The translations under genes and the position numbers were made by a program. From assembly GCF_026000435.1 (NCBI RefSeq), contig NZ_AP026764.1, positions 682,001 through 746,000 on the forward strand: 64,000 nucleotides of DNA. Direction: 5' to 3'. Of this stretch, positions 16,342 to 25,678 are shown piece by piece. Source of the DNA: Vibrio sp. STUT-A11 (GTDB taxonomy: Bacteria > Pseudomonadota > Gammaproteobacteria > Enterobacterales > Vibrionaceae). The first letter of the stretch is position 1; every line of letters begins with the position of its first letter. The notes beneath the pieces are model-generated. The model searched no databases, was not told where the DNA came from, and was given only the letters and a program-made list of their open reading frames with translations.

Positions 16342-17859
16342 TTAAAGCTGATCTTCGATAGGTAAAATACCTGAGAACCAAGAGCCCATTCTCCGCCACA
16401 CGCTTGCTTCGGGTTCTGAGTCATATACCTGTCCTGTTTTATTATCAGTCCAGACAATTTCTCCGTCGCTGAGCATCACTTGGTAAGCGTTGTTATTGAG
16501 CATTTCTGGTAAGGCTGCCAGAAAATCTTGCACGTATTCTGGCTGCTTAATTACGGCTGCCATTTCGGTGTTGAGTTTTGCCGAGCGTGGATCCCAGTTC
16601 ATAGAACCAACAAACAGCGTCTCTTTATCGATCAGCATCGCTTTGGCATGCAAACTTGCGCGGCTACTACCCGTTAAACTCCATTTGCTCTTAAGTTTGG
16701 CACTGGATTTTACTTCCCAGAGTTTGATACCTGAAGCGAGCAGATCTTCTCGGTACTTTGAATACCAGCCATGTACCGCAAAGACATCGTTCGAAGCGAG
16801 GCTGTTGGTGACGATCGTAATATCCACACCTCGTTTCGCTGCGTTGGTCAGCGCTTTTGTTCCTGCTTCGGTTGGCACAAAATATGGAGAGATAAGCACG
16901 AACGAGTTGTCCACACTTTTGAGTAGCTCGGACAAGTTACTAATCAGCTGGCTTTCGTGCGTCGCCACTTTGTCAGGTAAGTCGAACCAGATGTCTCCTT
17001 CACCCCAATAAAGCTTGAGCTTTTCATTCTTCAACTCTTGATACATGTCGAGGGTATTGAAGTTGTAGCGGCCTTGAGTGAACTTTTCGGTAAGTTGCAG
17101 TTTATCGACTTGCTGTTGAATTGTCGCTTCTGAGATTTGTTCAGAGCCTGGGTAAACCCACTCCATCGGCATGGAATAAACACTGTTCCAGTAGAGATCA
17201 AATTGGTCTGCCGTTTGTTGAACTGCTTCTCCGTAAAGCAGCAAGTCGAAGTCGCCGAATGAGACTGCAGATTCGAAAGAGAAATATTCATTGCCGATAT
17301 TTCGACCACCTACTACCGCCGCAACACTGTCAGCAACGAGCGATTTATTGTGCATGCGGCGGTTCAGACGATCGAAGTCTGTCGCAAACCCGAATAGCCT
17401 TGCCGAGCGATATTGGTGTGGATTAAACAGACGGATTTCGATGTTTGGGTGGGCATTCATTGCGGCCATCATCTTATCGTTGCGCTTTTGCATGTCATCA
17501 AGCAGTAAGCGAATTCGAACCCCTCGTTTTGCGGCTTCGTACAGTCGCCAGGTAATGAAATTACTGGTCTCATCACCTCGATAGATATAGTACTGAAGAT
17601 CCAAACTTTTTTGCGCAGATTCAATTAGGGAAGTACGTGCAAGAAGCGCATCGTGACCTTGGTTAAGAGGATAAAAGCCAGTCTCCGTTTTTGGGTCCTT
17701 TCCGTAAGCTTCAAAATAGTGTGCCAGTGCCGAATCCGATTGGTATCCGTACTGAAATGTGGTGGACTTCTCACTAGGCTCTCTGTGCTCAATTGCTGAA
17801 CAGGCCGACAGAAAAGTAAACATGCAAGTGAAAATGAGCTTAGTAAACATATGAGACAA
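16342..17859 (-). CDS. phospholipase D-family lipoprotein (cardiolipin synthase ClsC-like)
   Basis: The 505-residue protein has a lipoprotein-like signal (FTFLSAC, Cys at about 20) and two HKD motifs: HNKSLVAD (about residues 165-172) and HAKAMLID (about 400-407), each followed by a GGRN or GSMN segment as in the PLD superfamily. Length and layout fit cardiolipin synthase ClsC/YmdC-type proteins, which join phospholipids at the membrane. AAGGA lies 8 bases before a TTG at the complement of 17857-17859, and too far from the ATG three codons on, so TTG is the better start. It appears to be a single-gene unit. Confidence 0.85.
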   Translation of the reverse strand: MSHMFTKLIFTCMFTFLSACSAIEHREPSEKSTTFQYGYQSDSALAHYFEAYGKDPKTETGFYPLNQGHDALLARTSLIESAQKSLDLQYYIYRGDETSNFITWRLYEAAKRGVRIRLLLDDMQKRNDKMMAAMNAHPNIEIRLFNPHQYRSARLFGFATDFDRLNRRMHNKSLVADSVAAVVGGRNIGNEYFSFESAVSFGDFDLLLYGEAVQQTADQFDLYWNSVYSMPMEWVYPGSEQISEATIQQQVDKLQLTEKFTQGRYNFNTLDMYQELKNEKLKLYWGEGDIWFDLPDKVATHESQLISNLSELLKSVDNSFVLISPYFVPTEAGTKALTNAAKRGVDITIVTNSLASNDVFAVHGWYSKYREDLLASGIKLWEVKSSAKLKSKWSLTGSSRASLHAKAMLIDKETLFVGSMNWDPRSAKLNTEMAAVIKQPEYVQDFLAALPEMLNNNAYQVMLSDGEIVWTDNKTGQVYDSEPEASVWRRMGSWFSGILPIEDQL

Positions 17860-18565
17860 TGAACATATCCTTGTAATACAGAACGTTACTTAAGCTGAGT
17901 ATATACGCAAATGGTTTCAACGTGCAGGGCTGAATACACAATCACACACATTAGTTAGCAGAATTTTAGCTGCCGGCGTTTAATGCCTCGTTTAGGTTGT
18001 GATTTGGGTTGATTTTTCTCGCAGAAGTTTGTGTTGGCTCGCTTTTTTAGACGCACAAAATCATTTATTTAATTAATGTTTTTACTCTAATTGGTTGGAT
18101 TCACTAATATCTGGTATTTCTCACCTATACATGACTAGGGTAATTGCACGAATATAACTAACTCATTGATTTTTAATGGTTATATGTCCTGGCATGCTGC
18201 TTGCGTATGGGATGTGTGAGTAAGGGTACACAACTTGCGAAGTGAGTTAAAATTTTGTTAATTTTATGAGCTTTTAAAGGATAGCTTGCCGTGGATTACG
18301 GTCTTAAGCCTTTGTGAGTATTGTTCTCTTATGAAGTCCAGGTTTCGGTGGTTCTTCAGTGCTTACCTTTACTTGGAGATGAACAGAATAGTCTATTTCA
18401 GATGCAAAACCAATCCGAATAGCGAGATGATCAAATCGTTGTTTAGATTGGTATAACTACCTCACCGTTTACTCATAGGAACTTGAGTTGGCTGGCAGTA
18501 TGTGACGCCTGTAGGTCGTATCAAGCGCTAAACGGTGACAAAAACAATAAAAAAGGATTTTTTGG
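17860..18565. other. long intergenic region and RND-operon leader
   Basis: No open frame of convincing quality is seen in these 706 bases. The first half is AT-rich and precedes the leftward PLD gene. A sigma-54-like promoter at 18190-18205 faces right; from it the leader to the RND adaptor start would be about 350 bases. No strong terminator was seen within it, but small hairpins are present. Confidence 0.5.
18190..18205 (+). promoter_or_regulatory. sigma-54-type (-24/-12) promoter candidate
   Basis: TGGCATGCTGCTTGCG has the invariant GG and GC dinucleotides 10 bases apart and matches TGGCAC-N5-TTGC at nearly every position. It would start transcription near 18217, about 350 bases before the RND adaptor gene. 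Confidence 0.6.
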
Positions 18566-19723
18566 ATGTTATCAAAACCCATGTTACGTTGGCTTTTACC
18601 CTTCGTTGTTGCTGGTGGCTCGTACGCAGGTTATGCCGCAATAGCCGCAACGGCTCCAGAAAAAGAGTCGACGAAAGAAACCATTGCTGAGCCGACGGTT
18701 CAGGCATCTTCACTTTTTCCTACCGATCACAAAGTGGTGATTACCAGCCATGGCGAATTGGTGCCGTTTGAGAAAACTCACCTCTCTGCCCAAGTGAGCG
18801 GTGAAGTCATCAGTTGGCACCCTAACTTTGTCACTGGCGGTATCGTAAAGCGCGGTGAAATCTTGTTCACGATTGAAAGCGATAACTACGAGGCGGCAGT
18901 GCTTCAAGCTGAGGCTGCTTTGGCCAGTGCTCGTGCTACGTTGATCGAGGAGAAGGCAAAAGCGGAAGTCGCCAAACGTCAGGCTAAACAACTGAGTGAT
19001 AAACAAGTAACGGACTTGTATTTACGTATACCGCATGTACTAAGCGCAGAAGCACAGGTGAAATCGGCACAAGCGTCGTTGAAACGTGCTAAGCGTGATC
19101 TGGAAAACTGCAAAGTCATTGCACCCTACGATGCGCTAGTGGTTGAGCGAGATATCGGCGTCGGCCAGTTCGTTACATCCGGGTCCCGTATTGCTACGCT
19201 CAACAATATTGAGGTAGCTGAAATACATGTGCCAATTGCTGGATTTGACAGTGCATTCTTACCAGAATCTATCAATGAACTTCGTGCCACCGTCACTCAA
19301 CAAGGTATTTTGTCGACGACGCGTGAAGGCAAAGTGGTTCGTGATCTAGGTATGATCGACAGCGCAACTCGGATGATCAATATGGTGATTCAGGTTGAGG
19401 ACCCGTATGGGATTGATAATAAGCAACCACCAATCAAATTTGGTTCTTATGTTGAAGTCAGCTTTACCGGTAAAGAGCTCAAACACATTTATCGCTTACC
19501 TCAAGAGTTGGTTAAAAACCGCACAGTCTGGGTGGTTAATGACGACAGCCAACTCCAGCCTCGAACTGTTACCATACTGAGAGCGGAAGGCGAGTTTATG
19601 TTGGTCGGTGACGGTCTAGAACAGAGCGATAAGCTGGTGTTAACTCTGCCTGAGTACCCGCAAAAAGGCATGCCGGTGCAAATCGCAAAAAAGAATGACG
19701 ACTCCGAAACCGTCGTACAATAA
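18566..19723 (+). CDS. RND efflux periplasmic adaptor (membrane fusion) protein
   Basis: The 385-residue protein has an N-terminal signal or anchor segment (residues 1-27), a biotinyl-lipoyl-like region split around an alpha-helical hairpin (AVLQAEAALASARATLIEEK to QVKSAQASLKRAKRDLEN, about 105-190) and C-terminal beta-barrel domains. It bridges the inner membrane RND pump to an outer membrane channel. AAGGA lies 7 bases before the ATG. The permease gene follows after 13 bp. No outer membrane factor is in the pair, so it probably uses a TolC-type channel encoded elsewhere. Confidence 0.92.
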   Translation: MLSKPMLRWLLPFVVAGGSYAGYAAIAATAPEKESTKETIAEPTVQASSLFPTDHKVVITSHGELVPFEKTHLSAQVSGEVISWHPNFVTGGIVKRGEILFTIESDNYEAAVLQAEAALASARATLIEEKAKAEVAKRQAKQLSDKQVTDLYLRIPHVLSAEAQVKSAQASLKRAKRDLENCKVIAPYDALVVERDIGVGQFVTSGSRIATLNNIEVAEIHVPIAGFDSAFLPESINELRATVTQQGILSTTREGKVVRDLGMIDSATRMINMVIQVEDPYGIDNKQPPIKFGSYVEVSFTGKELKHIYRLPQELVKNRTVWVVNDDSQLQPRTVTILRAEGEFMLVGDGLEQSDKLVLTLPEYPQKGMPVQIAKKNDDSETVVQ

Positions 19724-19736
19724 GTAGGAGTTTGTC

Positions 19737-22700
19737 ATGGAAGAGACCAATCAAAAGGGCATAATTGCCTATTTTGCCAATAACCCTGTGGCCGCGAACC
19801 TGCTGATGGTGTTTATCATTGTCATGGGCATCGTAAGCTATCTATTCATTCAGAGACAGATGTTCCCTAACATCGAAGTTAACTACATTGATGTGCGCGC
19901 AACCTATCCTGGCGCCTCTCCTCAGGAAATAGAAGAGAGCATTCTCGTCAAAGTAGAAGAGTCGATAAAAGACGTTACGGGCATTAAGAAAGTCGTATCC
20001 CGAGCGAGTCGAGGCAGTGCTTATGTCTCTATTGAAGTGGATGTAAATGCTGACATCAAACGCGTGCTTGATGATGTGAATCAACGGATTGATACCTTGT
20101 CCAATTTACCTGCGGGTATGGAGCCAATTAATGTCTATCAGGTTGAGTGGCGTCAGGACGTGATTGAGATGGGGCTCGTTGGTGATAGACCACTCGAAGA
20201 GTTAAAGCCCATCGCCAAGCAAATTGAAGATGAGCTTTTGCAACTGAAAAACGTCATGTTGGTGTCTTTGAGTGCGCCTGAAGAAGAGATTGCGATTGAG
20301 GTCGACCCGCTTGTGCTGCGTAAGTACGATCTGACTTTGAATGATGTGAGTGACGCGATTCGACGCTACTCTGCCAACTTTTCAGCGGGTGAAGTCAAAA
20401 CCAACTCTGGGATGATCGCAGTACGCATTGAAAACCAGTATTACCACGGTCATGAATTCAGAAATATTCCGGTGAAGTTAGGCGCTAACGGGGCAAAAGT
20501 TCTGCTTCAGGATATTGCAACCATCAAAGATGGCTTTACGGAAGAAGAGCGTTACTTTGAATATTCGGGACAAAACGCGATTTATATGTCCGTAGAAGCG
20601 ACGCGCGACCAGAATATTATTCCTGTCGCTGAGTCGGTTCATAAGTACATCGAGGCAAAAAACAAAACACTACCAAGTGACGTTCAGCTCAAGGTACTGG
20701 TCGACATGACTTATTACCTCAATGGGCGTCTCGACATGATGCTGAAAAACTTGCTGCAGGGTGCCGCGTTGGTCGCCATTATGCTGAGTATTTTCTTGCG
20801 CTTCCGCTTAGCCATGTGGGTGATGATCGGTTTACCTGTCTGTTTCCTGGGTGCGGTGATGTTAATGCCTGCGCTTGGCATTACAGTGAACATTGTCTCT
20901 CTGTTTGCCTTCATTATGGTGTTGGGGATTGTCGTAGATGACGCCATCGTCATGGGAGAAAGCGCCTACAGTGAAATTGAGGAAAAGGGTGGAGGTGTCG
21001 AAAACGTAGTCCGTGGTGTTAAACGCGTTGCGACGCCAGCGACATTTGGCGTTCTGACGACCATCGCTGTATTTGCTCCTTTCTTGCTTTCTAGCGGCAT
21101 TGATAGTGCATTTTTCTACGGCATCGCGGGTGTTGTTATCTTATGTTTAGTCTTCAGTCTGATTGAATCTAAGTTGATCTTACCTGCTCACCTTGCACAT
21201 ACGCATTTCAAACCTATTAAGGCTGGTGGATGGCGAGATCGCTTCAATACCCGCTTCTTTGGCTTTGTTAATGGCACTTATCGCCGTTTTGTTACCCTGT
21301 GCACTCACTGGCGTTGGAGTGTTTTCGCTGTGTTCTGTGGCTTGCTGGCAATCAGTGCAGCGCTGGTGAACTCTAATTACGTACGTGTCATTCCAAACCC
21401 TAAAGTACCGACCGATTATCCGGCGATCACGATAGAAATGAATGATACCGTTTCAAGTGAGCAGACGATTGATGCACTGAAAACCATTGAGCGCGTTATG
21501 CAGGACGTCGAAACTCAGACCATCGAAGAGTATGGTCAGGGAATGATTCGTGATGTCCTGTCTTATAACAGAAGCCGTACCGAAGGGCGTGTATTGGTCC
21601 CACTTGTCGATGAGGATCTCCGTCCTTTCAACACGTTCGAACTTGCTCGTCGTTGGCGTGAAGCGATGCCAACCATACCGGGAATGAAGAGTATCAAAAT
21701 TCGTGAACAGAGCGCGGGTGGTGGCGATCGAGACGAATTTGGGTATCTGTTATTTGGCTCGAACATCAACGAGCTGAATGAAGCGGGTCGTTACTTGATT
21801 GACCGCTTACAGCAGCAGAACGGTCTGTACGACATTTCATCTTCGATTGATTCAGGTAGTAAAGAAGTGCTTCTTTCGCTAGCACCTGTTGCCTACGATC
21901 TCGGTTTGGATCTCACCATGATTGCTCAACAAGTGGGTGGCAGTTTCTATGGTGGTGAAGCACAGCGATTGATCCGTGAGGGCGAAGAAATCAAAGTAAT
22001 GGTGCGCTATCCGCAATTAACCCGTGAAGCTTTCTCATCGCTGCGCTATGCCGTGATCACAACGCCTGCAGGCAAAAAGGTTATGCTGGGTGATGTGGTG
22101 CAGATTAATGAGCAACCGGGCGTGAGTACTATTCGTCGTGAGGGTGGTTATCAGACGGTTTATGTTTATGGCTCTATTGATGAAGAGTTGGTTGAGCCAG
22201 AAGAAGTGGTGAAAATCATCGATGAAAGCATCTTGCCGGATATGAAGGAGCAGTATCCAAGCGTTAAGACTGAGTTGGGTGGGGACATCGAAGAGCAAGC
22301 TGCACAGCGTAACGAGCAGATTCTCTTCTTTATTGCCGGGATGATCATTGTCTACATCCTACTTGCGGTGCCACTGAAGAGTTATACGCAGCCGCTGATT
22401 GTGATGTCGGTGATTCCTTTCAGTTTGACTGGCGCGATTTGGGGGCATTTCTGGCTTGGGTTAGACATCAGTATGATGTCCACCTTTGGTCTTATTGCCG
22501 CTGCGGGCGTGGTAATCAATGACTCACTCGTCATGACGGACTACATAAACCAGGTCAGAGAAAAGGGGATGAACATCAAACAAGCGGTTGTGGAAGCTGG
22601 ATGTGCTCGTTTTCGCGCGATTACTCTAACTTCAATTACGACGTTTGCTGGTGTTCTGCCTATCATGTTCGAGACGAGTTTACAGGCGCGCTTCGTCATT

Positions 22701-22895
22701 CCAATGGCGGTTGCGTTAGGCTTCGCAGTGCTGTATGCGACGATATTGACGTTAGTATTGGTGCCTTGTTTGTATCTGATGCTTGAAGATATCAAGAATA
22801 TATTCAGAGCGATTAAGCGTTTTTTCTCTCGTGTGTTCGCTCGTTTCAGAAAGCAGGATGAGGCGACACAAGCTCAGGCTAATGCATCTAGTTAA
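19737..22895 (+). CDS. RND-family efflux permease (AcrB/MexF superfamily)
   Basis: This 1052-residue inner membrane pump has the RND layout: a first membrane helix near residue 16-35, a large periplasmic loop with porter-domain sequence (YPGASPQEIEESILVKVEES), a block of membrane helices (about 335-490) including GIVVDDAIVM, a second periplasmic loop, and a final helical block (about 870-1030) with GVVINDSLVM. It uses proton motive force to expel compounds. It is in operon with the adaptor. It belongs to the less-studied clade with MEETNQKGIIAYFANNPVAA-type N-termini, so substrates cannot be predicted. Confidence 0.93.
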   Translation: MEETNQKGIIAYFANNPVAANLLMVFIIVMGIVSYLFIQRQMFPNIEVNYIDVRATYPGASPQEIEESILVKVEESIKDVTGIKKVVSRASRGSAYVSIEVDVNADIKRVLDDVNQRIDTLSNLPAGMEPINVYQVEWRQDVIEMGLVGDRPLEELKPIAKQIEDELLQLKNVMLVSLSAPEEEIAIEVDPLVLRKYDLTLNDVSDAIRRYSANFSAGEVKTNSGMIAVRIENQYYHGHEFRNIPVKLGANGAKVLLQDIATIKDGFTEEERYFEYSGQNAIYMSVEATRDQNIIPVAESVHKYIEAKNKTLPSDVQLKVLVDMTYYLNGRLDMMLKNLLQGAALVAIMLSIFLRFRLAMWVMIGLPVCFLGAVMLMPALGITVNIVSLFAFIMVLGIVVDDAIVMGESAYSEIEEKGGGVENVVRGVKRVATPATFGVLTTIAVFAPFLLSSGIDSAFFYGIAGVVILCLVFSLIESKLILPAHLAHTHFKPIKAGGWRDRFNTRFFGFVNGTYRRFVTLCTHWRWSVFAVFCGLLAISAALVNSNYVRVIPNPKVPTDYPAITIEMNDTVSSEQTIDALKTIERVMQDVETQTIEEYGQGMIRDVLSYNRSRTEGRVLVPLVDEDLRPFNTFELARRWREAMPTIPGMKSIKIREQSAGGGDRDEFGYLLFGSNINELNEAGRYLIDRLQQQNGLYDISSSIDSGSKEVLLSLAPVAYDLGLDLTMIAQQVGGSFYGGEAQRLIREGEEIKVMVRYPQLTREAFSSLRYAVITTPAGKKVMLGDVVQINEQPGVSTIRREGGYQTVYVYGSIDEELVEPEEVVKIIDESILPDMKEQYPSVKTELGGDIEEQAAQRNEQILFFIAGMIIVYILLAVPLKSYTQPLIVMSVIPFSLTGAIWGHFWLGLDISMMSTFGLIAAAGVVINDSLVMTDYINQVREKGMNIKQAVVEAGCARFRAITLTSITTFAGVLPIMFETSLQARFVIPMAVALGFAVLYATILTLVLVPCLYLMLEDIKNIFRAIKRFFSRVFARFRKQDEATQAQANASS

Positions 22896-22914
22896 AGTGC
22901 TCGTCTGCTAAACT

Positions 22915-22942
22915 AAAAAAGCCACATCTCATGTGGCTTTTT
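22915..22942. terminator. rho-independent terminator, bidirectional
   Basis: GCCACAT and ATGTGGC form the stem around CTC, flanked by A-run and T-run; it lies between the RND permease gene and the converging UPF0319 gene. Confidence 0.9.
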
Positions 22943-22961
22943 ATTTGAGATAAACCAGAAG

Positions 22962-23627
22962 TTACTGTTGGTTGATGTACGCTTTGAAGCGAGCTTTCGT
23001 TTCCGCATCCGCTTTTTGGTACCAGAAGTGCAGCATTTCTTCCGCGGTTGAATCTGCTTTTGCAGCCGCTCGTATTTGCTTCATATCTTCAGGAATCTCA
23101 GCAGGTAAAGTCATCGGCTGAGCCATCGATCCTGCAATGGCGATTGCCGCCACGCCGCCAGCTCTGTTGTAATCCTCTGATTCGCGAACATAATCACGGC
23201 CAATTTGCATGCCTTCTTTAATAAGCTTGTCTTGCTTAACAGCAATCGCCTTGCCAGATGCATCAACCAGTTTCCAGTCTAAGTCTTTGATGTGATCTTC
23301 TGCATCATTTAAGTTGCGGTACTCTGGAAGTTGGAATGTTAACTTCGAGTCCGAAGCAGAGAATCGAGTGACGATAACATCACTTTCAACGCTAACGCGA
23401 TCATTTCCCTGGTTGAAAAATGGCGAAAAGCGGAAGACAACTTGGTTTACCCCGTCAGGTAGCGTTAATGTTTTTTCTGAAGCGAGAAAACCGCCAGAAA
23501 GCTTCACTTTTTCACCGTTTGCAGCAAGTACCGAAACGTCGTCAGGAACACTAACGGTTACGTCAGCGAATGCCATGCTACTCATTGCCAGAGCGAGCGC
23601 GCAAGTTAAAGGCTTGATCAATTTCAT
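22962..23627 (-). CDS. UPF0319 (DUF2057, YccT-like) periplasmic protein
   Basis: The 221-residue precursor has a signal peptide (residues 1-21, ending SMAFA) and matches the UPF0319/DUF2057 family: DVTVSVPDDVSVLAANGEKV at the mature N-terminus and LPDGVNQVVFRF further on. It is probably periplasmic. The molecular function of the family is not established. The ATG at the complement of 23625-23627 starts directly at the signal peptide; a frame six codons longer is unlikely. Single-gene unit. Confidence 0.87.
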   Translation of the reverse strand: MKLIKPLTCALALAMSSMAFADVTVSVPDDVSVLAANGEKVKLSGGFLASEKTLTLPDGVNQVVFRFSPFFNQGNDRVSVESDVIVTRFSASDSKLTFQLPEYRNLNDAEDHIKDLDWKLVDASGKAIAVKQDKLIKEGMQIGRDYVRESEDYNRAGGVAAIAIAGSMAQPMTLPAEIPEDMKQIRAAAKADSTAEEMLHFWYQKADAETKARFKAYINQQ

Positions 23628-23769
23628 TGTTTTTATCCTAAGCACTATGTGAGCATCGAGAGTGCATCGTTATGTGTTTGATTGCAACAATCAAGTGAAA
23701 TAAGTATGAAAATTTAACATTAGCTTCATTTTTCATATTTATTGCGAGGAAAATGTGACCTGAATAAAA

Positions 23770-23796
23770 ACAAACCGCTGCAATGCAACGGCTTGT
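23770..23796 (-). terminator. rho-independent terminator (leftward)
   Basis: On the minus strand ACAAGCCGTTGCA pairs with TGCAGCGGTTTGT (with G-T pairs) and is followed by TTTTATT; it ends the leftward operon that finishes with the AI-2E-family gene. Confidence 0.78.
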
Positions 23797-23828
23797 CGTA
23801 TTAGGTATCGAATGAAGGCTTGGTGAAC

Positions 23829-24977
23829 TTAAATACCTGCACCGTTACCAGACTCACTTTGTTCACCAGGTTCCTCTAGTAGCTCGGCCATTTCTTCTTT
23901 TTGTTGGGCTTTCTCAATGCTTAGCCACCAAACGAATAGCTCATACCAAATTGAAAGAATGACCGCGCCAAGGAATAGACCTACGATACCGTAGACAAGC
24001 ATACCGCCGATGGCACCAATCAGAATAATCGGCATCGGAGTGTCCACGCCTCGACCCATCAGCATTGGTTTGAGCAAGTTTTCAGAAAGCGCACCAACGA
24101 CCGCCCAAACGGTAAACAGGGTCGCAGTTGTGCTGTCTTGAGTCATGTACATGTAGCCAATCACAGGTAGCACGGCAAGCAGGGCAGGTAACTGAGCGAT
24201 ACACAAAATCATCAGTATTAGAGTAAGCAAGCCAGCGGCAGGCACTCCAAATACGAAGAAACCGGCACCAATCAGCAGCGCTTGAATTGCCGCCACACCG
24301 ACAACGCCAAGCAGTACGCTCTTAATGGTTGCAGCAATCAGCGTCGCCCAGCTTTTGGCATTGTCACCTGCGGTACGAATGGCAATTGTGGTTAGGCCCG
24401 ATGCTAATGATTCTGAGTAAGTCATAAAACCAGCAGCAATCGCCAGAGATAAAATAGAAAGTAATACACTACCCAGAGCGCCACCCATCATGCCAAGCAG
24501 GGAAGTCAATGCTGACTTAATCTGAGGCATAAAGGTTTGAATGGCTTGTTCTAAATTCGTTGAGAAAAGTGTCCAGGTGTCATAGAGCTTACCACCGACA
24601 AGAGGCCAGTCAGCAACGGATGGTTTTGGCCCTGGTATTTTAACTTCACCGCTTTGAAGTACTTGGAGTGCGTGGGTTGCACCGTCGTAAATGGAACCAG
24701 AGACCATTACCAGTGGCGTCACTAACAGAGCGATACCAAGCAAAGCAATGGTGGTTGCTGCCAAACCACGCCTGCCACCATAGGCTCGCTGAAGCCTTTT
24801 AGTGACGGGTAATAGTGCTACTGCAATGATTGCCCCCCAAATAACGGGAAGGATGAAAGGCCTGATGATGTCGTAAGTAAACACAAACAATACGAAGATC
24901 AAGCCAATACGTATTGCCGATTCCACCATATTACTGATGAAAATCTTACTTTCATTTCTTTCCGATAATTTATCCAT
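23829..24977 (-). CDS. AI-2E family transporter (YdiK/PerM-like)
   Basis: This 382-residue membrane protein has the AI-2E/UPF0118 layout: N-terminal helices (about 20-80), a soluble stretch (about 95-150), then helix pairs to about 360, with the family-like segment LLKPMLMGRGVDTPMPIILIG. Members export small molecules, and some act as Na+/H+ exchangers; autoinducer-2 export is shown only for a few. Its start overlaps the end of the potassium channel gene by 8 bp, implying coupling, so it is the last gene of the leftward block. Confidence 0.9.
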   Translation of the reverse strand: MDKLSERNESKIFISNMVESAIRIGLIFVLFVFTYDIIRPFILPVIWGAIIAVALLPVTKRLQRAYGGRRGLAATTIALLGIALLVTPLVMVSGSIYDGATHALQVLQSGEVKIPGPKPSVADWPLVGGKLYDTWTLFSTNLEQAIQTFMPQIKSALTSLLGMMGGALGSVLLSILSLAIAAGFMTYSESLASGLTTIAIRTAGDNAKSWATLIAATIKSVLLGVVGVAAIQALLIGAGFFVFGVPAAGLLTLILMILCIAQLPALLAVLPVIGYMYMTQDSTTATLFTVWAVVGALSENLLKPMLMGRGVDTPMPIILIGAIGGMLVYGIVGLFLGAVILSIWYELFVWWLSIEKAQQKEEMAELLEEPGEQSESGNGAGI

Positions 24978-25656
24978 TTTTATTTACCTGATGATCAATG
25001 TTGGAACTGACGAGGCTAGAAACCACAATAGCCATATAAAACACACCTGTGATGGCCTCTAAATAAACGATGACTTGAGCCAACGGAGTCAGAGGGCTGA
25101 TGTCACCGTAACCAAGAGTGGTCAGGGTGACGAAACTGAAATACGCTGCATTGGAGAAGTTTTGTCCCCAGGATATGGCCTCCATACCAGTAAACGCCTG
25201 TGGTGAAAACTCGAGCACAATGAGGTAGGCGATGGCCCACATCAAACCCAGCAACAGGAATAAAGCAACAGAACCAATCACTTTGTTACTGTTGACGTGA
25301 CCAGTAAACAGGATTTGTCTTGCAATAGATTTAAAGGTGCCAAAGAAAAACGCAAAGGTTAACGCGAGCATCACGACGTTCATTTCTTTGATATGAAAAA
25401 TCGTTTTTATCACGATGACCAACACCCAGACTGCAAAAAGGGTGTAAAGGAATCGAGACCAGGTTTTATCAAATCGTAGGCTGGCGAAGCAGACGATAAA
25501 TGTGATAACCGTGCATGCCTGTAAAATATGTTCGATGGCCCCCTCATTCACCATCTGAGTGGACGCACTGCCAATCAACAACACGATAAGTGACAGTGTG
25601 AGGTAGAAGAAGTTATTCTCTTCATTAATGTTTTTGAGTTTTTTACCAATGACCAT
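24970..25656 (-). CDS. two-transmembrane-type potassium channel protein
   Basis: This protein of 228 residues has several membrane helices and a pore loop with the K+ selectivity filter TLTTLGYGDISPLTP (near residue 190), followed by a final helix. It resembles bacterial ion channels of the Ion_trans_2 type with extra N-terminal helices. It has no C-terminal RCK domain, so gating is not through nucleotide binding. ATG at the complement of 25654-25656 is preferred to the GTG five codons upstream. It sits 22 bp after the HlyD gene, within the leftward operon. Confidence 0.85.
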   Translation of the reverse strand: MVIGKKLKNINEENNFFYLTLSLIVLLIGSASTQMVNEGAIEHILQACTVITFIVCFASLRFDKTWSRFLYTLFAVWVLVIVIKTIFHIKEMNVVMLALTFAFFFGTFKSIARQILFTGHVNSNKVIGSVALFLLLGLMWAIAYLIVLEFSPQAFTGMEAISWGQNFSNAAYFSFVTLTTLGYGDISPLTPLAQVIVYLEAITGVFYMAIVVSSLVSSNIDHQVNKNG

Positions 25657-25678
25657 GACCGTTATTCTCACTTAATAA

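Noticed and set aside
18190..18400. Possible Qrr-type small RNA after the sigma-54-like promoter
   Set aside because: The conserved Qrr core that pairs with luxR-type mRNAs is not present, and no terminator hairpin follows at about 100 bases.
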